In this document: positions 9,795-20,499 of the stretch, one piece after another
Numbering within the stretch: position 1 is the first letter of the stretch
Layout: every line of letters starts with the position of its first letter
Assembly (NCBI GenBank): GCA_030844895.1
Contig: CM061227.1
Location: 76,496,575-76,560,574 of the forward strand
Reading direction: 5' to 3'
DNA: 64,000 nucleotides
Source: Ambrosia x helenae
Taxonomy: Eukaryota; Streptophyta; Magnoliopsida; Asterales; Asteraceae
Notes under the pieces: model-generated
What the model saw: the letters and a program-made list of their open reading frames with translations, nothing else
Database searches by the model: none
Told to the model about the DNA's origin: nothing
Translations under genes and position numbers: made by a program

Positions 9795-9825
9795 AGAATT
9801 AGAAAAGGTTTTGGCTTCATCAATC

Positions 9826-9836
9826 CAGGGGGAGAT
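9826..9836 (+). promoter_or_regulatory. SV1 polypurine tract
   Basis: CAGGGGGAGAT immediately before the LTR start TGTTAGGA at 9837; primes plus-strand DNA synthesis in LTR elements. Confidence 0.8.
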
Positions 9837-10522
9837 TGTTAGGACAAAAAGGATTGGTGAAATCACTTTTCTAAACCTTAGTCTAATTCACTTCTGCAAA
9901 ATATCCTAAGTATAGAACTACTGAAGAAAGAAGACTAAAATACTGAAGAAGGATTCAACAAGTACTGAAGAAGAAGTATCAGAAGTTCTGAAGTCTAACC
10001 AGACAGTTCACTGAAGAACTACTGAAGACAAAGTACTCATCAGTAGTTTGTCATTCATCAGCTCTTGTTCAAGAATCTTTTTAACCGACATATGTTTCAG
10101 TAGTTTATTAGTTTATTATTACTTTATCTTTTTGTACAAGTTCCAAGAATGCAACTTGTTACTGACTTACTTTTAGCAAGGTGCATGTATATGTAAAGTC
10201 TATAAATAGATGGGTTCATCCCCTCTGTTTTAGACATTGATTTTGATTAATACAGAAATCTTGATTAATACTGAAATCCTTCAAAGCTTATTATTGTTCT
10301 TTCTATTTCATTTACTGAGAATCTGTTTAAGTATTCATTCTCATTCATTACTTAGATTCTCATTAAATACTTGTCTTTAGCTTTCAAACATCCAGGGGGA
10401 GTAATAACTCCTGTTGATAGTGTAACTTTACTTATCATTCCGCTGTGCAAATCTGATTGAACTTGCTAAACACATAAGTGTTCACTAGCAAGCAATACAT
10501 CAAGAGCATTACTGATCCAACA
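9837..10522 (+). repeat. SV1 3' LTR
   Basis: Begins TGTTAGGACA and probably ends ACTGATCCAACA at 10522; TGTTAGGA and TCCAACA form a short imperfect terminal inversion. It follows a polypurine tract, carries a TATA box (TATAAATAG, 10201-10209), and is rich in ACTACTGA/ACTGAAGAA motifs. The partner LTR is outside the window, so the right end is inferred from the terminal signature. Confidence 0.7.
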
Positions 10523-11593
10523 ATGTAGTTACTCGAACTTTGTGATATAGTTGAAAGAATAGTAGCAATGCATGAGAATAATTTTTTTTTAAATCGAAGA
10601 ATGTTTTAAATTCAAAACAGGGTCACATGAAAAGACTTCGTATGAAAACATATATTGAATCCGTTATATGAAAACAAGAAGGTTTACATTTGATTTGAAA
10701 ATATGCAAAACAAGTTTATAAAATGCAAGAGGGAACCATATAAATCGAATGTATTTCAAGACCAAGATTTAAAATGACGTGAATGATAAAAGCCAACGTA
10801 TATGACATAAATAGAGTTTCAAATATTTTGGAAAAAAATTCGAGACTTTGAAATGGTGTGAATGTGAATAACTTATAACGTTTTTGGAAATAGTAATGGA
10901 AATGATAAGGATTGTGAATACTGGATAAGTTTCAAGTCTCAAGTGTCAGTTTGGTAACCTAGCTTCAAAAACCCAAATCAACGATGAAATCCACAAAATA
11001 GAACTTACATTAAACTACATATATTCAAGTATTCATGCTTTGACCATGAGTAAGCTAGATTACACTTGACCTCAACTTAAGTCCCTTAATCATGCCTCAA
11101 TAATCATCAGACCCTCACCCTAAATGAAACATGCTAACACACATAAAATAACACAACTTAAATTATCAAAACTCAAGCACAATTCGACATCCTACACTAA
11201 CTCAATAGCAATAACATAACCACCAGCAACAAACTAACTACCGATACAACCATCAGAGCATTAAAAAAAAGTTAAAAAAACTAACCGGTAGGTCATCGAT
11301 TAAGTAATTCAAGCACGAATCAAACATTTAGATATAAATGCACCACAAATATATACACTATAAGCATAATAAACATCAACCATACAACTCCGTAACAAAC
11401 ATACCTTAATAACTTAAAACTAAGCACACAAACAATAATTTTCGTTGAACCCGGGTTACAAAATTCTGCAAAACAACAACAAACCCACATAATAATTAAA
11501 TTAAGCAAGACTTTTAATAACTTCATTGGATCAAGTTCATTAGTTCAAAGTCAGATTCATTAATCTTGAAACAATATAACTCCAAAACAAAGA
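10523..11593. other. AT-rich intergenic stretch, nothing recognised
   Basis: No coding region, RNA gene or terminal repeats that I can support. The longest open frame on the minus strand (11320-11526) is low-complexity and hydrophobic by composition, so I leave it out. Confidence 0.6.
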
Positions 11594-11814
11594 TTACAGA
11601 ATTAAATTATATTTGTAATAATCACTTCTTGAAACAGACCACTCGACAACCTCTCGATTGCAGGGGGCTGTAATAATAAAGGTTCAAAATACTATTTAAA
11701 CTTCAATTAAAAAAGTTGCAAATAAAAAAATAAAGTAACATGTGGTTCACCTGAATACACTGTGAGTGCAGCAGCATATGATCCGACTACTAGGATCACG
11801 ATTTTGCTAACCAT
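11594..11814 (-). other. Possible two-exon minus-strand coding fragment
   Basis: On the minus strand, ATG at 11814 opens MVSKIVILVVGSYAAALTVY, a plausible signal-anchor, followed by a GT donor (CAG|GTGAACC, 11751/11750). A T-rich stretch ending TTATTACAG precedes a second open segment (11667 down to a TAA at 11594). Joined, this gives about 45 residues. I do not recognise the protein. It may be the first exons of a small membrane protein or a captured gene fragment. Splicing is inferred from consensus signals only. Confidence 0.25.
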
Positions 11815-11958
11815 GTTATTATAGGATTAATTCAGTGACAAAAAGAACAGCCAACAAATAACAGCTGCAGAAAATAAGATGCATTAGTGTTTTGTTGAAC
11901 CATACTAATAAAAAATCATAATAAATCAGAACCATAGATGTAAGTCTGTAGGGGAATT

Positions 11959-12042
11959 GTATAAGTCGAAACATCAGGATTAAACTGTATAAGTCGAACC
12001 ATCAGGATTAAACTGTATAAGTCGAACCATCAGTAGAGAACC
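11959..12042. repeat. 28-bp tandem repeat, three copies
   Basis: Units start at 11959, 11987 and 12015 (GTATAAGTCGAAACATCAGG and close variants). Confidence 0.8.
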
Positions 12043-12455
12043 TATTGTTTTTGTTTTTGTTTAAAATCCAAATTTGAGAACCTATTGTTTTTGTTTAAAA
12101 TTAAGTTTTAATTATAAAATAACTTTAACTTCAAAAATTTCTTTTGAATAGCTTCTGATTTGTACTTTGAGAATTCTCCTGCAACTGATCACCAAAAACT
12201 GATATACGGTATATAATAACCATTATTTGTAAAAATGAAAAAAATTGAAAGAAAAATACCTAATTAAAGTCATAAAACTATAAATCACTAAAAATGACCG
12301 ATAAACAAACATATGCGACCAAAATAGATTCTCCTGCACAACAGCGACCCGTTCTGCTACACTGCATAAATGCATTCCAGTAAAACATCAAGACTTACAA
12401 ATGAAATTGCGAGGAAATATATATGAATAAAAAAGGTTTAAGTTCTTGCTTAAAC

Positions 12456-12627
12456 CGATGCTGCTTCTTCTTTCCTCCACCTCCAGCTCCACCTCTTGAA
12501 CCTAAATCCCAAACCACTTTATTATCAAAACCCCAAAAAACCACACATTTTTTTCACAACACATATCAAAATATATAAATACAAACACTCACTCACTCTT
12601 TGGCTCTGTTCTCGGACTCTTCCTCGG
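12456..12627 (-). pseudogene. Two short exons resembling an N-terminal tail of CENH3-type histone H3
   Basis: On the minus strand, exon A is 12627-12597, preceded by an acceptor (TTTTGGTAG) and ending in a GTGAGT donor. Exon B is 12501-12456, preceded by GGGATTTAG and ending in GTTTAAG. Joined, one frame reads RKSPRTEPKSSRGG, then Ala, a Gly run and KKKQHR, with the split codon completing Arg and Phe expected next. Ser/Arg/Gly-rich tail followed by KK-x-HR(F/Y)RPGTVALREIR is the histone H3/CENH3 pattern. The histone fold is not found in the following 1.9 kb, so this is at best a gene fragment. An alternative frame gives no known motif. The call rests on motif resemblance alone. Confidence 0.35.
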
Positions 12628-13059
12628 CTACCAAAACCCACAAACAACCAAAACCACTCAAATTAGAAACTAATAACAACAAATTGCATAAAAATAACAT
12701 TAATAATTGTAATGATAGATAAATAGATATATCAATAATATATAGGGTAGGGTTTCATGGAGGATTGTTGGAACAAAAAAAAGACATATAAATAGCCAAG
12801 AGTAAAGATTTTGCATCCAATATGTGAAATCGAGGCTTGACGAAGAGATATGTATTTCTTTAATATCAGATTTCATCGTCTCCGTACCCTCCAGGTTCTC
12901 TAGTTCCTCATAACTATCCTCGTCTCTTTCCCTCTTTCTTCACCAACAGCGAGCTTGAGTAGGAAAAAAAAGGAGAAAAATAGGGATAAGCTTGAGAAAG
13001 AAGTTGAGAAAGAAGAAAATGTGTAGATATGTAAAAAGGAACACGTACCTGAGTTTAGA

Positions 13060-13452
13060 GAGATGGAATGGAGATCTGGTAACACCAAGAAAATTTTTAT
13101 AGAGAGAACTGAAATATATTATCTAACAGACAGAGGGTAGGGGTGTGATTTTGAATTTTGAATTTGGAGCTCAAACTTGGAGCTCAAATGTAAAGTAACA
13201 GACGATTGTGCAGAGCTCAACATATGGTGTTGAGTGGCCCACACAACAGACTTTGTTGACTAACAGTTCTTTAATGAGTGGCTCACAATTTTTCTTGAAT
13301 ATTTTAATCAGACTTTGATGACATTTTATGACATCATTATTTGCATCACCCAAGCATTTCTATGCTTGCCACGTCAGCTTTTGAGGCTCTAAATGGTTAC
13401 CAACTCAGCTTTCTTATGTCACTTACTCTTCTCCTATTATGAAAAGTATAGA
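13060..13452 (-). other. Possible promoter and 5' end of a minus-strand unit (Helitron-like start at 13452?)
   Basis: The minus strand has a TATA-like element at 13103-13092 followed by a donor-like CTCAG|GTACGTG (about 13048), so transcription towards 11600 is conceivable. At 13452-13434 the minus strand starts TCTATACTTTTCATAATAG, the style of a plant Helitron 5' end (T-C start, AT-rich). A CTRR terminus with hairpin was not found. Tentative. Confidence 0.2.
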
Positions 13453-13640
13453 TAGATAGATTATAGATATACGTATATACAAAACCCATTTAGATGAAGA
13501 AACCCAAATAAACCCATCTAATGGCTATAATTCAACCACATTATCCATTAACAAATATATTATTTTTAGGGTTAATTTAGGCATTTTAGTTTTTACTCTA
13601 TTTTTAAAATTTGAATCTTATTTCCCCCTAGATAAACAAG

Positions 13641-13652
13641 AACACACACACA

Positions 13653-13691
<39 letters not shown>
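13641..13691. repeat. (CA)n(CT)n microsatellite
   Basis: Alternating CA changes to a run of about 18 CT units. Confidence 0.95.
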
Positions 13692-13693
<2 letters not shown>

Positions 13694-15853
13694 ACACTAA
13701 AAACATGAGCCACCACCACCACCTCTAGCTCTTCCATCATAAACATCAGCCACCACCACAAGCTTCTACCACCGGCCACCCGCCACCACCTCCACACGAC
13801 CACTGAAAACCGCCAAAACCCTCCCCCCTCTCTATCTTCCACAATCTCCATCAATAATAATAACAGAGAAGATGTTGTTTGTTGGGTCGTCGAAGATGTG
13901 GGTTGTTGGGTCGTCGAAGATGCGGTTGGGATAATAGTGAATGATGGTTTGTGGTGGTTGAAGAAGAAGAAGGCTATCGGGTAGTTGGAGAAGAAGACCG
14001 TTGTTGTTGAAGATAAGTGACAGGTGCAATTGTACTTCAGTCTCTTCCTAATAGTTTGTCTGAAAAAACCTGTTGTACTTTGTATAATTTTTTTTTCCTT
14101 TTTTTTGTTTTATATAATTTGGGTTGTTTTTGTTGTGGGTATTGTTAAAGTTGCAATCTTTTTCTTGTGTTTTGTTAAAGCTGTATTCTTTTTCATGGGT
14201 TTATAGCAGAGCTTCATTTTCATAATAGGGGGTTGTCTTTGTTTTGGGTATTGTTAAAATTGTAATCTTTTTCATGGTTTTGTTAAAGTTGTAATTTTTA
14301 TCATGGTTTTGTAGGAGAATACAGATTTTGGTGTATTCAATGACCAAATTTGTTTTCAGATTTCATTTTTTTAATATTCTTGAGGAAAATGTTTTTAAGA
14401 AACCAAGTTTGTTTCCAGAATTTGGAATTTTTAAACAAAATAAAGTTAAAAAAAGTAAAAGAAAATATGGTTTAGAAAAGCAAAAGAACAAAATATATTG
14501 TTTGGTTGTAACTTGTAAGTTTGAAATCTTGAATCTTGATTTGATATGTTTTTCATATGTTTAACACAAATGTTTTTAATGCATATGAAAATATTTCACA
14601 TGTAAAACTGGTGTTTTTATTACAGCCCACATTATATATAGATAACATGTTTTCATATGTTACAAAGGGTAGATTTTTGTTTAGAACTAATTTGCATAAC
14701 CTTTTTTTTATGTAATTTTAATTTTGGTATTTGATGTTAATGAATATGGACGATATGGTATTAGTTGTATTTTGGTTTAACATTTTAAATGAAATAAAAT
14801 GGTTCATATAACAAAGTTGGATTGATTCTAGTTGCATATGTTTGATAAGTTACAAGTTACACCTGTTAATAAGTTAGGACTAAGTTGGGTTGATTCGAGT
14901 TGCATATGTTAATGAATGTTCTCTCTTTTTATATATTAGTGAATCTTACCTCTGTTTCATATGTTACACCTGTTAAGACTAAGTTGGGTTGATTCCAGTT
15001 TGCATATGTTTGATAAGTTATAAGTTAGGATTAAGCTGGGTTGATTCCAGTTGCATATGTTAATGAAAACAAAAGTCATTTTTTCATATGGATTAACATG
15101 GATGGATTGAATGTTTCATCTGTTTCATATGTTACATTGGAACTAATTTTGCATATGTAACACATCTATGCAATCATTATGAACTTTTTCATATGGATTT
15201 TTTTATAGTCTTGACAACTAGGCTATATGTTAAACGTTTTGAATATGTAAATTGATGAATTTCTTTTTTTTACAAGTGAAGAGATTTTGATGCGCAAAGA
15301 TGAAGATGATTACCAAGAATGAAGCATAGTTTAGATTTTTTTTTATCATAGTTTTTTAGCACGTGTGATTTGTAATATTACCTATGTTTCATATGTTACT
15401 ATTGTTTGTCATTTGTAGGAAACATTTTTTTATGTACATTTGAATGTTTGATCTGTAATGTTTTTTTAATTAATGTATACATTCTATGTGTTTTTTAACA
15501 ACTATAACATATGTATCAATTTTAACGTATGCAACAAGACATCACATATGAGACCAGAGTCTCTACAATTTTAACGTACGCGACTATAGGTCTTTAACAT
15601 ATGCAACAAGACGTCTGGCAGACTTAGGAGAAAGAACATTGGAGAGAGAAAGTCAAAAAGTCAGAGAGAGAGGTGATAAGATGGAGAGAGAAAAATGAAA
15701 ATGTATATTGTCTTTTATACCCTTTTTTGTCTTCTAATATATACTTTATATAATAAAATAATCAAGAATGAATGAGAGTCATTGATCTTAGAGATTAATG
15801 GATAGGATAAAGTTTATTGGAGTTTCTTCAAATAATAGGGGTGTCCATTTTAT

Positions 15854-15854
15854 C

Positions 15855-15907
<53 letters not shown>

Positions 15908-15928
15908 TAGAGAGAGAGAGAGAGAGGA
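15854..15928. repeat. (TA)n(GA)n microsatellite
   Basis: About 11 TA units followed by interrupted GA units with GATAGATAG in the middle. Confidence 0.95.
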
Positions 15929-16186
15929 AGTATAACTAGAAAACCCCTCACAGTTAAAGAAACTTTGAAAACTCAATACAAGGCTATGGTTCATCCACAT
16001 CACTCTTTTTTGCAACCCTTCTAAGGGCATTTTGGTCACAATTTTTATGTCATTCTGCTTCTTTCTGTGAAAGTGTCAGGCAAAGTAGAACCATTCCCAA
16101 CATCCCTCAATCTCTCTCTTCTTTTCATTTTCTTAAATATATACTACATAACATTCAAGGAACCTCATTGACTCATCCACCCACCA

Positions 16187-16408
16187 TGTATTCTCGTGAA
16201 CATCCACCTCTCCTACCCCTCCTAGATAATTTGTCTCAACCTTCATTAATGGCTTCCTCTAATTCTCGTGAACACCCATCCCTTCCCGAGAATTTAACTG
16301 AACGCTCATTAATGGCTTCTCCCATTTAAGTTGTTCCACATAATCTCACGAGATATTTCTCATTTAATGAACAAGAAGATCTTGCTAGACTGCAGTCCAG
16401 ATCTGAAG
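16187..16408 (+). pseudogene. FAR1-like gene, first exon (N-terminus)
   Basis: ATG at 16187 opens a Ser/Pro/Leu-rich N-terminus with an internal near-repeat (NSREHP and SLMAS occur twice). The exon ends at GAAG|GTATGT (16408/16409), joining in phase to 17496 to give Glu-Gly-Val-Val-Asp-Pro. A TAA interrupts it at about 16327, one of several stops in this gene. Low complexity, so assignment rests on correct splicing into the FAR1 domain exon. The start codon could lie elsewhere. Confidence 0.5.
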
Positions 16409-17495
16409 GTATGTTTTTAACCGTTTTTCCTCTTTTTAATTTTTCCTTTTTTTCGAACTATATTCCAGCAAATATATGAAACGTATTTTTTTTTTCAAGC
16501 CTATTTACTTGTTTAATTCTTCCTATACACCCAGATTTTGGATTCAGGTTTTTTGAACATAAACATGTGTTTGTTATCTGATGTGTTTTTTTTTTCGTTA
16601 ACTGATGTGTTTGTTTAGTACCCAAATTTTTGTGAACATAAACTGGTTTTTTGTAAACATCTGTTTTTGTTTCAGTATTTTTTGAACATAAACAATCATT
16701 GTTTTCTGTAAACACATGAAAACAATATTTTAGGTAGGTGAAAAACAATCATTGTTTTTCGTAAACATTTGGTTTGTTTCAGTGTTTTTTGTAAATACGT
16801 GATACCAATCCTTGTTACTTGATGTGTTTTTTTCATTACCCACATTTTTCTGTTCATTTTTTTTCTAACATAAACATGTTCTTGTTACTTGATATGTTAA
16901 CTAGTTTTTTTAGCCCATGTCAAAACAATCCTTTGTCTTTTGTAAACAATTGTTTTGTTTTCAAGTTTTTTTTAACATAAAATAATCCTTGTTTTTTGTA
17001 AAACATGTGAAAAGAATCCTTGTTACCTGATGTGTTGTTTCCAGTACCCAAATCTGTTCATTTTTTTTAACATAAACATGTGCTTGTTACTTGATATGTT
17101 AACTAGTTTTTTAGCCCACGTCAAAACAATCCTTTGTTTTTTTGTAAACATCTATTTTGTTTTCAAGATTTTTTGAACATAAATAATCCTTGTTTTTTGT
17201 AAAACATGTGAAAAGAATCCTTGTTACCTGATGTGTTGTTTTCAGTACCCAAATTTTTTTGTTCATTTTTTTAACATAAACATGTGCTTGTTACTTGATA
17301 TGTTATGTAATTTTTTAGCCCATGTCAAAACAATCGTTTGTATTCAGTAAACATTTGTTTTGTTTTCAAGATTTTTTAAACATAAGTAATCCTTCTTACC
17401 TTATGGGTTTTGTTACTTTATGTGTTTGTTTCAGTATTTTTTGAACATCAACATCTGTTTCTAGACCATGAATTTTTTTATTTCATTTACTGCAG
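16409..17495 (+). repeat. FAR1-like intron 1 with about 203-bp tandem repeats
   Basis: The intron contains about three degenerate tandem units; the phrase TAAACATGTGCTTGTTACTT starts at about 16871, 17073 and 17277 (202 and 204 bp apart). T-rich throughout, ending TTTACTGCAG. Shorter related motifs (TTTTGTAAAC, GAACATAAAC) extend left to 16550. Confidence 0.7.
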
Positions 17496-18297
17496 GCGTT
17501 GTAGACCCTGAAAACTTTTTTGTGTTTAATACTCCAAACGGAACCACATTATGGTATCCGAATGTTAGCCTAGACTTTAAACCTCTAGTTGGTTGTACTT
17601 TCAACAAATGGGAAGACGTTTTATCAATGTGGAACACTTATGCTGAGAAATTTGGGTTCTCTCCTCGCAAGGGTCAAACGACAAGGTGGAAGGGTGTTGC
17701 TACTCACAAATACCTTAGGTGCAACAAAGCCTCCAAACCTCAGTCAAATAAAAAACTTGATAGCATGGATGAATCTTCATTGAAGATTAGGCAAAGTACA
17801 TTCTCTGTTACAGATTGCAAAGCCCATATATGCGTTCTTGTGTATGAGGAGACATCTAAGTTTAGTATTTAAAAGTTTGTTTAGGAGCATAATCATCCAC
17901 TTGTTAAATAGTATAACCGCGACCTTACTAAGATTTCCAGAAAGTTATCCTTTTCATCAAAAGAGTTTATACACGACATGAGTCTTAATAGATTTGGTCC
18001 AATTGTTGCTCACAGATATTTGGTTACTATGAAAGGTGGGCATCATAATGTTAATGGTACTGCAAATGACTTCAAAAACTTTACTCAATCTATGAGGTTT
18101 TTCATTGGAGACCGGGACTCTCAGCTAGTAATCGATCATTTTCGAGATTGCAAGGAAAGTTTACCTAACTTTTTCTACAACTTTATTATTGAGAAGGGGA
18201 GGTTGAAATCTTTGTTTTGGGCTAATGAAATAACGAAGTTAAATTACCAAGTCTTTGGTGAAGTTTTGGCATTTGACGCCACGTATCATACCAACAA
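17496..18297 (+). pseudogene. FAR1-like exon 2: FAR1 DNA-binding domain and start of MULE transposase domain
   Basis: Belongs to the FAR1/FHY3 family, derived from Mutator-like transposases. It opens with the FAR1 DNA-binding region (WEDVLSMWNTYAEKFGF, KYLRCNK, TDCKAHI, EHNHPLV: Cys/His residues of a WRKY-GCM1-type zinc finger), then DLTKISRKLSFSSKEF, and ends in the transposase core (VLAFDATYHTNK, with the first catalytic-type Asp). Three in-frame stops lie close together (17869 TAA, 17878 TAG and 17905 TAG), so the exon cannot be translated through. It ends at AA|GTAAGT (18297/18298). It could have been an autonomous MULE or a domesticated FRS gene; no terminal inverted repeats were identified. 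Confidence 0.85.
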
Positions 18298-18409
18298 GTA
18301 AGTTTTTTCAAATGACATTTTGGTTCCTTTTACTGTTGTTGACCATCATTATTTTTATGTAAATTAATTTATTAATTTCCTGTTGGATGTTATATTTTTC
18401 CTTCATTAG

Positions 18410-18668
18410 GTACAACATTATATTTGTTCCTTTTACGGGGGTTGACCATCATAAACAATGTGTAACTTTTGGGGCCGGTTTGATAGCTAATGAAACGGTT
18501 GAATCCTATGTGTGGCTGCTCGAATCATTCCTAAAGGCCCATTCTACGCAACCGAAGCTGGTTCTAACTGACCAAGACCCCGCAATGAAACAAGCTATAT
18601 CAAGGGTGTTTTCAGAGTCTCGCTATCGTTTTTGTTTGTGGCACGTTATCAAAAAGCTTCCTTTGAAG
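18410..18668 (+). pseudogene. FAR1-like exon 3: MULE transposase core
   Basis: Acceptor CATTAG|G restores the codon for Lys and continues YNIIFVPFTGVDHH. TDQDPAM supplies the second Asp of the DDE-like core, and CLWHVIKKLPLK is the conserved C-x-W-H motif of MULE transposases. The exon ends AAG|GTATTC (18668/18669). No stop in this exon. Introns on both sides have good GT-AG borders and are short (112 and 133 bp), as usual in plants. Confidence 0.85.
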
Positions 18669-18801
18669 GTATTCATCAGAAACTTGTTATAATTTTCCGA
18701 TAGTCAACATGTTCTGATAGTCAACGTTTTATGACACTTGTTATAATTTTCTGATAGTCAACATGATCAAAAACTTACTCATTAAATTTTTTATTTGATA
18801 G

Positions 18802-19359
18802 ATTTCTAGAGATGTTTTAAACAATTCTGATATAAGGTCATGTTTACATCGCCTTGTATGGAATGTTTATATCAAGCCTAGCACCTTTGAAAGTCGTTGG
18901 CAAGCCTTATTGGAAAAGTTTGGGTTACAAGATCACGATTGGTTGAATGATATGTATGCCATTCGTGAGAGTTGGGCGCCAACATATTTCCGTGAGATCC
19001 CATTCAACTGTTTAATGAAGACAACATCTAGGTGTGAAAGTTCAAACTCAGCCTTTAAGGTCAACTCCTCAAGTGCTAATACCCTTGTGCAATTCTTGCT
19101 TTGTTATGACACTAGGATTGACAATCAGCAGTATAGGCAAAGGACCGATGAGTACAAAACCTCTCTAAGTACATTAAAAACTTCTAGTGATTTACCCATT
19201 GAGAAGCATGCATTTGAAACTTACACTCACACTATTTATGAGGAAGTGAAGAAAGAGATAATGAAAGGGGAGTTTTTATGTTTCATATCTAACACTGTAA
19301 CAGTTGATGATGTTATCAAGTATGACGTGACACACCTTGACAAAATGAATGCATAGTTA
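18802..19359 (+). pseudogene. FAR1-like exon 4, cut by the SV2 insertion
   Basis: Follows acceptor TTTGATAG. Reads ISRDVLNNSDIRSC, ESRWQALLEKFGL, WAPTYFREIPF and SRCESSNSAFK, the conserved stretch C-terminal to the MULE core in FAR1-related proteins (W-x-P-x-YF and E-S-N). It is open to TAG at 19354-19356. SV2 is inserted after AGTTA (19355-19359), which is duplicated at 34503-34507. The gene continues with the SWIM finger at 34608. Confidence 0.85.
19355..19359. other. SV2 target-site duplication, left copy (AGTTA)
   Basis: AGTTA directly precedes the LTR start TGTAGG at 19360; an identical AGTTA follows the 3' LTR at 34503-34507. Confidence 0.95.
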
Positions 19360-19870
19360 TGTAGGTGCATATGTGCGACTAATGCTTTGGATTGGATAAA
19401 TCATATGTTTTGTTTCCTGTCGTTGGTGCGAAGGAAAGATTTTGATGGTGCGAAGGAGAGTTTTCAAGGGTGCGAAGGAAGCTTTTGGGCGAATGAAGAA
19501 TGTTTATTATAAAGTTTGGTTCGACCACTCAAAGTGGGCGAACCTGCACATTCGCACGAACAAAGTGGGCGAATGTGCAGTTTATAAATAGGCAAACTCA
19601 GTTTTTGCAGCTAACTTTGAGTCATTTATTTCCCGCCACTTTCTGAATTCTCTCTGTAACTTTTTATAAACTTGTTTTGCGTCGAGTCCTTGATTGTAAT
19701 TACTTTTCTACGTGTATTCAAGTTTGATTATTAATGAAAACGTTTGAAAATGATGATTTGTGTGTGTTTATCTGATTAGTTATCATTTTGTGCTGGTTTT
19801 GGGGATTCCGCACCCAAAACTAAATTGTTTGATTGTCTTTGTAGCTTACCGATCCTTTCACGCGCATACA
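19360..19870 (+). repeat. SV2 5' LTR
   Basis: TGTAGGTGCA...GCGCATACA, 511 bp, matching 33992-34502 with two differences seen. U3 has repeats of GCGAAGGA/GGGCGAA. A 12-bp perfect stem (CTGCACATTCGC at 19544-19555, GCGAATGTGCAG at 19569-19580) abuts the TATA box TTATAAATA at 19582. Confidence 0.97.
19582..19590 (+). promoter_or_regulatory. SV2 LTR TATA box
   Basis: TTATAAATA one base after a 12-bp perfect inverted repeat; a duplicate is in the 3' LTR at about 34214. Confidence 0.75.
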
Positions 19871-19873
19871 AAG

Positions 19874-19885
19874 TGGTATCAGAGC
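19874..19885 (+). promoter_or_regulatory. SV2 primer binding site (initiator tRNA-Met)
   Basis: TGGTATCAGAGC, three bases after the LTR end. Confidence 0.95.
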
Positions 19886-20499
19886 CAAATTGATAGTTTC
19901 TCAGTTGATTTTGACCCAAATTTGATCAAAAATTTTCTGTTTTAAGTGAACAAACTGAAATGATGTGTTTTTGATTGATTTCACCTTGATTTCGAGTTTG
20001 AATTGGATAATTCACTTTATTAAAGTTGTTCCAAATCTTATCCGATTCAAAACCTGATAAAGATCATCAAAATCCATCATCTTTTGATAAACATGATCAA
20101 ATCTAACTGATTTTCAAAGAATAACCGTTTTTGAAATCACAGGGGTCGAACGAGAGAATTCGGTCGAAAGTGGGAGTCTATTAGGTCGAAAGAGTGTTTT
20201 TGTGGTCGAAAGAGTGATTTTAGTGGTCGAAAGTGAACTTTGATTGCTTATATTTTTCATTCGTACTACTGTGTCTCATTCGTATAATCGTTCGGTCGAA
20301 GGAGAAAAGTAGAACGGTCGAAGGAAGACTAAAGCGGTCGAAGGAGATTTGCTATTTGTTTTCCACATTCGTATCAGATTATTCGGTCGAAAGAGAAGAT
20401 TTTTTCTCATTCGCACCTTCGTTCATACGAAGGAGTATTCTGTTTTTGAAAAATTTTTAATCGTTTCGTGTTTGTTTGTTTGATTGTTTGCAGGATACA
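19886..20499 (+). promoter_or_regulatory. SV2 leader with GGTCGAA array and 3' splice site before gag
   Basis: About 600 nt without coding capacity. From 20143 to 20420 it carries about ten copies of GGTCGAA or its complement, often followed by AG-rich bases. It ends in a T/G-rich tract and TTTGCAG at 20487-20493, seven nt before the gag ATG at 20500, a good 3' splice-site shape. A convincing donor upstream was not found. Confidence 0.6.

Larger units (their letters stand above)
1..10522 (+). mobile_element. SV1: decayed Sirevirus-type Ty1/copia element, 5' end outside window
   Basis: The order is gag (UBN2-type domain, CCHC knuckle), pol (protease, integrase, reverse transcriptase, RNase H), a spacer, a third ORF, a polypurine tract and a 3' LTR ending at 10522. 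Copia domain order plus a long third ORF between pol and the 3' LTR is the organisation of Sireviruses (SIRE1 lineage). The 5' LTR and start of gag lie left of base 1. Frameshifts and stop codons in gag, pol and the third ORF make it non-functional. A younger chimeric insertion occupies 8053-9691 inside the third ORF. Without it, the visible element is about 8.9 kb. Confidence 0.85.
13453..16186. other. AT-rich region with microsatellites and a CATATG-rich repeat field
   Basis: Holds a (CA)n(CT)n tract (13641-13691), a His/Pro-codon-like CACCACC stretch (13700-13800), a duplicated GGGTCGTCGAAGATG (about 13880-13922), about 17 CATATG sites between 14540 and 15610 within imperfect repeats of TTGATTCCAGTTGCATATG, and a (TA)n(GA)n tract. 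No gene supported. Confidence 0.5.

Noticed and set aside
12900..13088. Minus-strand 62-codon ORF near the possible promoter
   Set aside because: Ser/Phe-rich from CTT/TTC-rich 5'-UTR-like sequence; crosses a likely splice donor.
13618..13854. Minus-strand Trp/Glu/Arg-rich ORF
   Set aside because: Produced by GA and CACCACC simple repeats.
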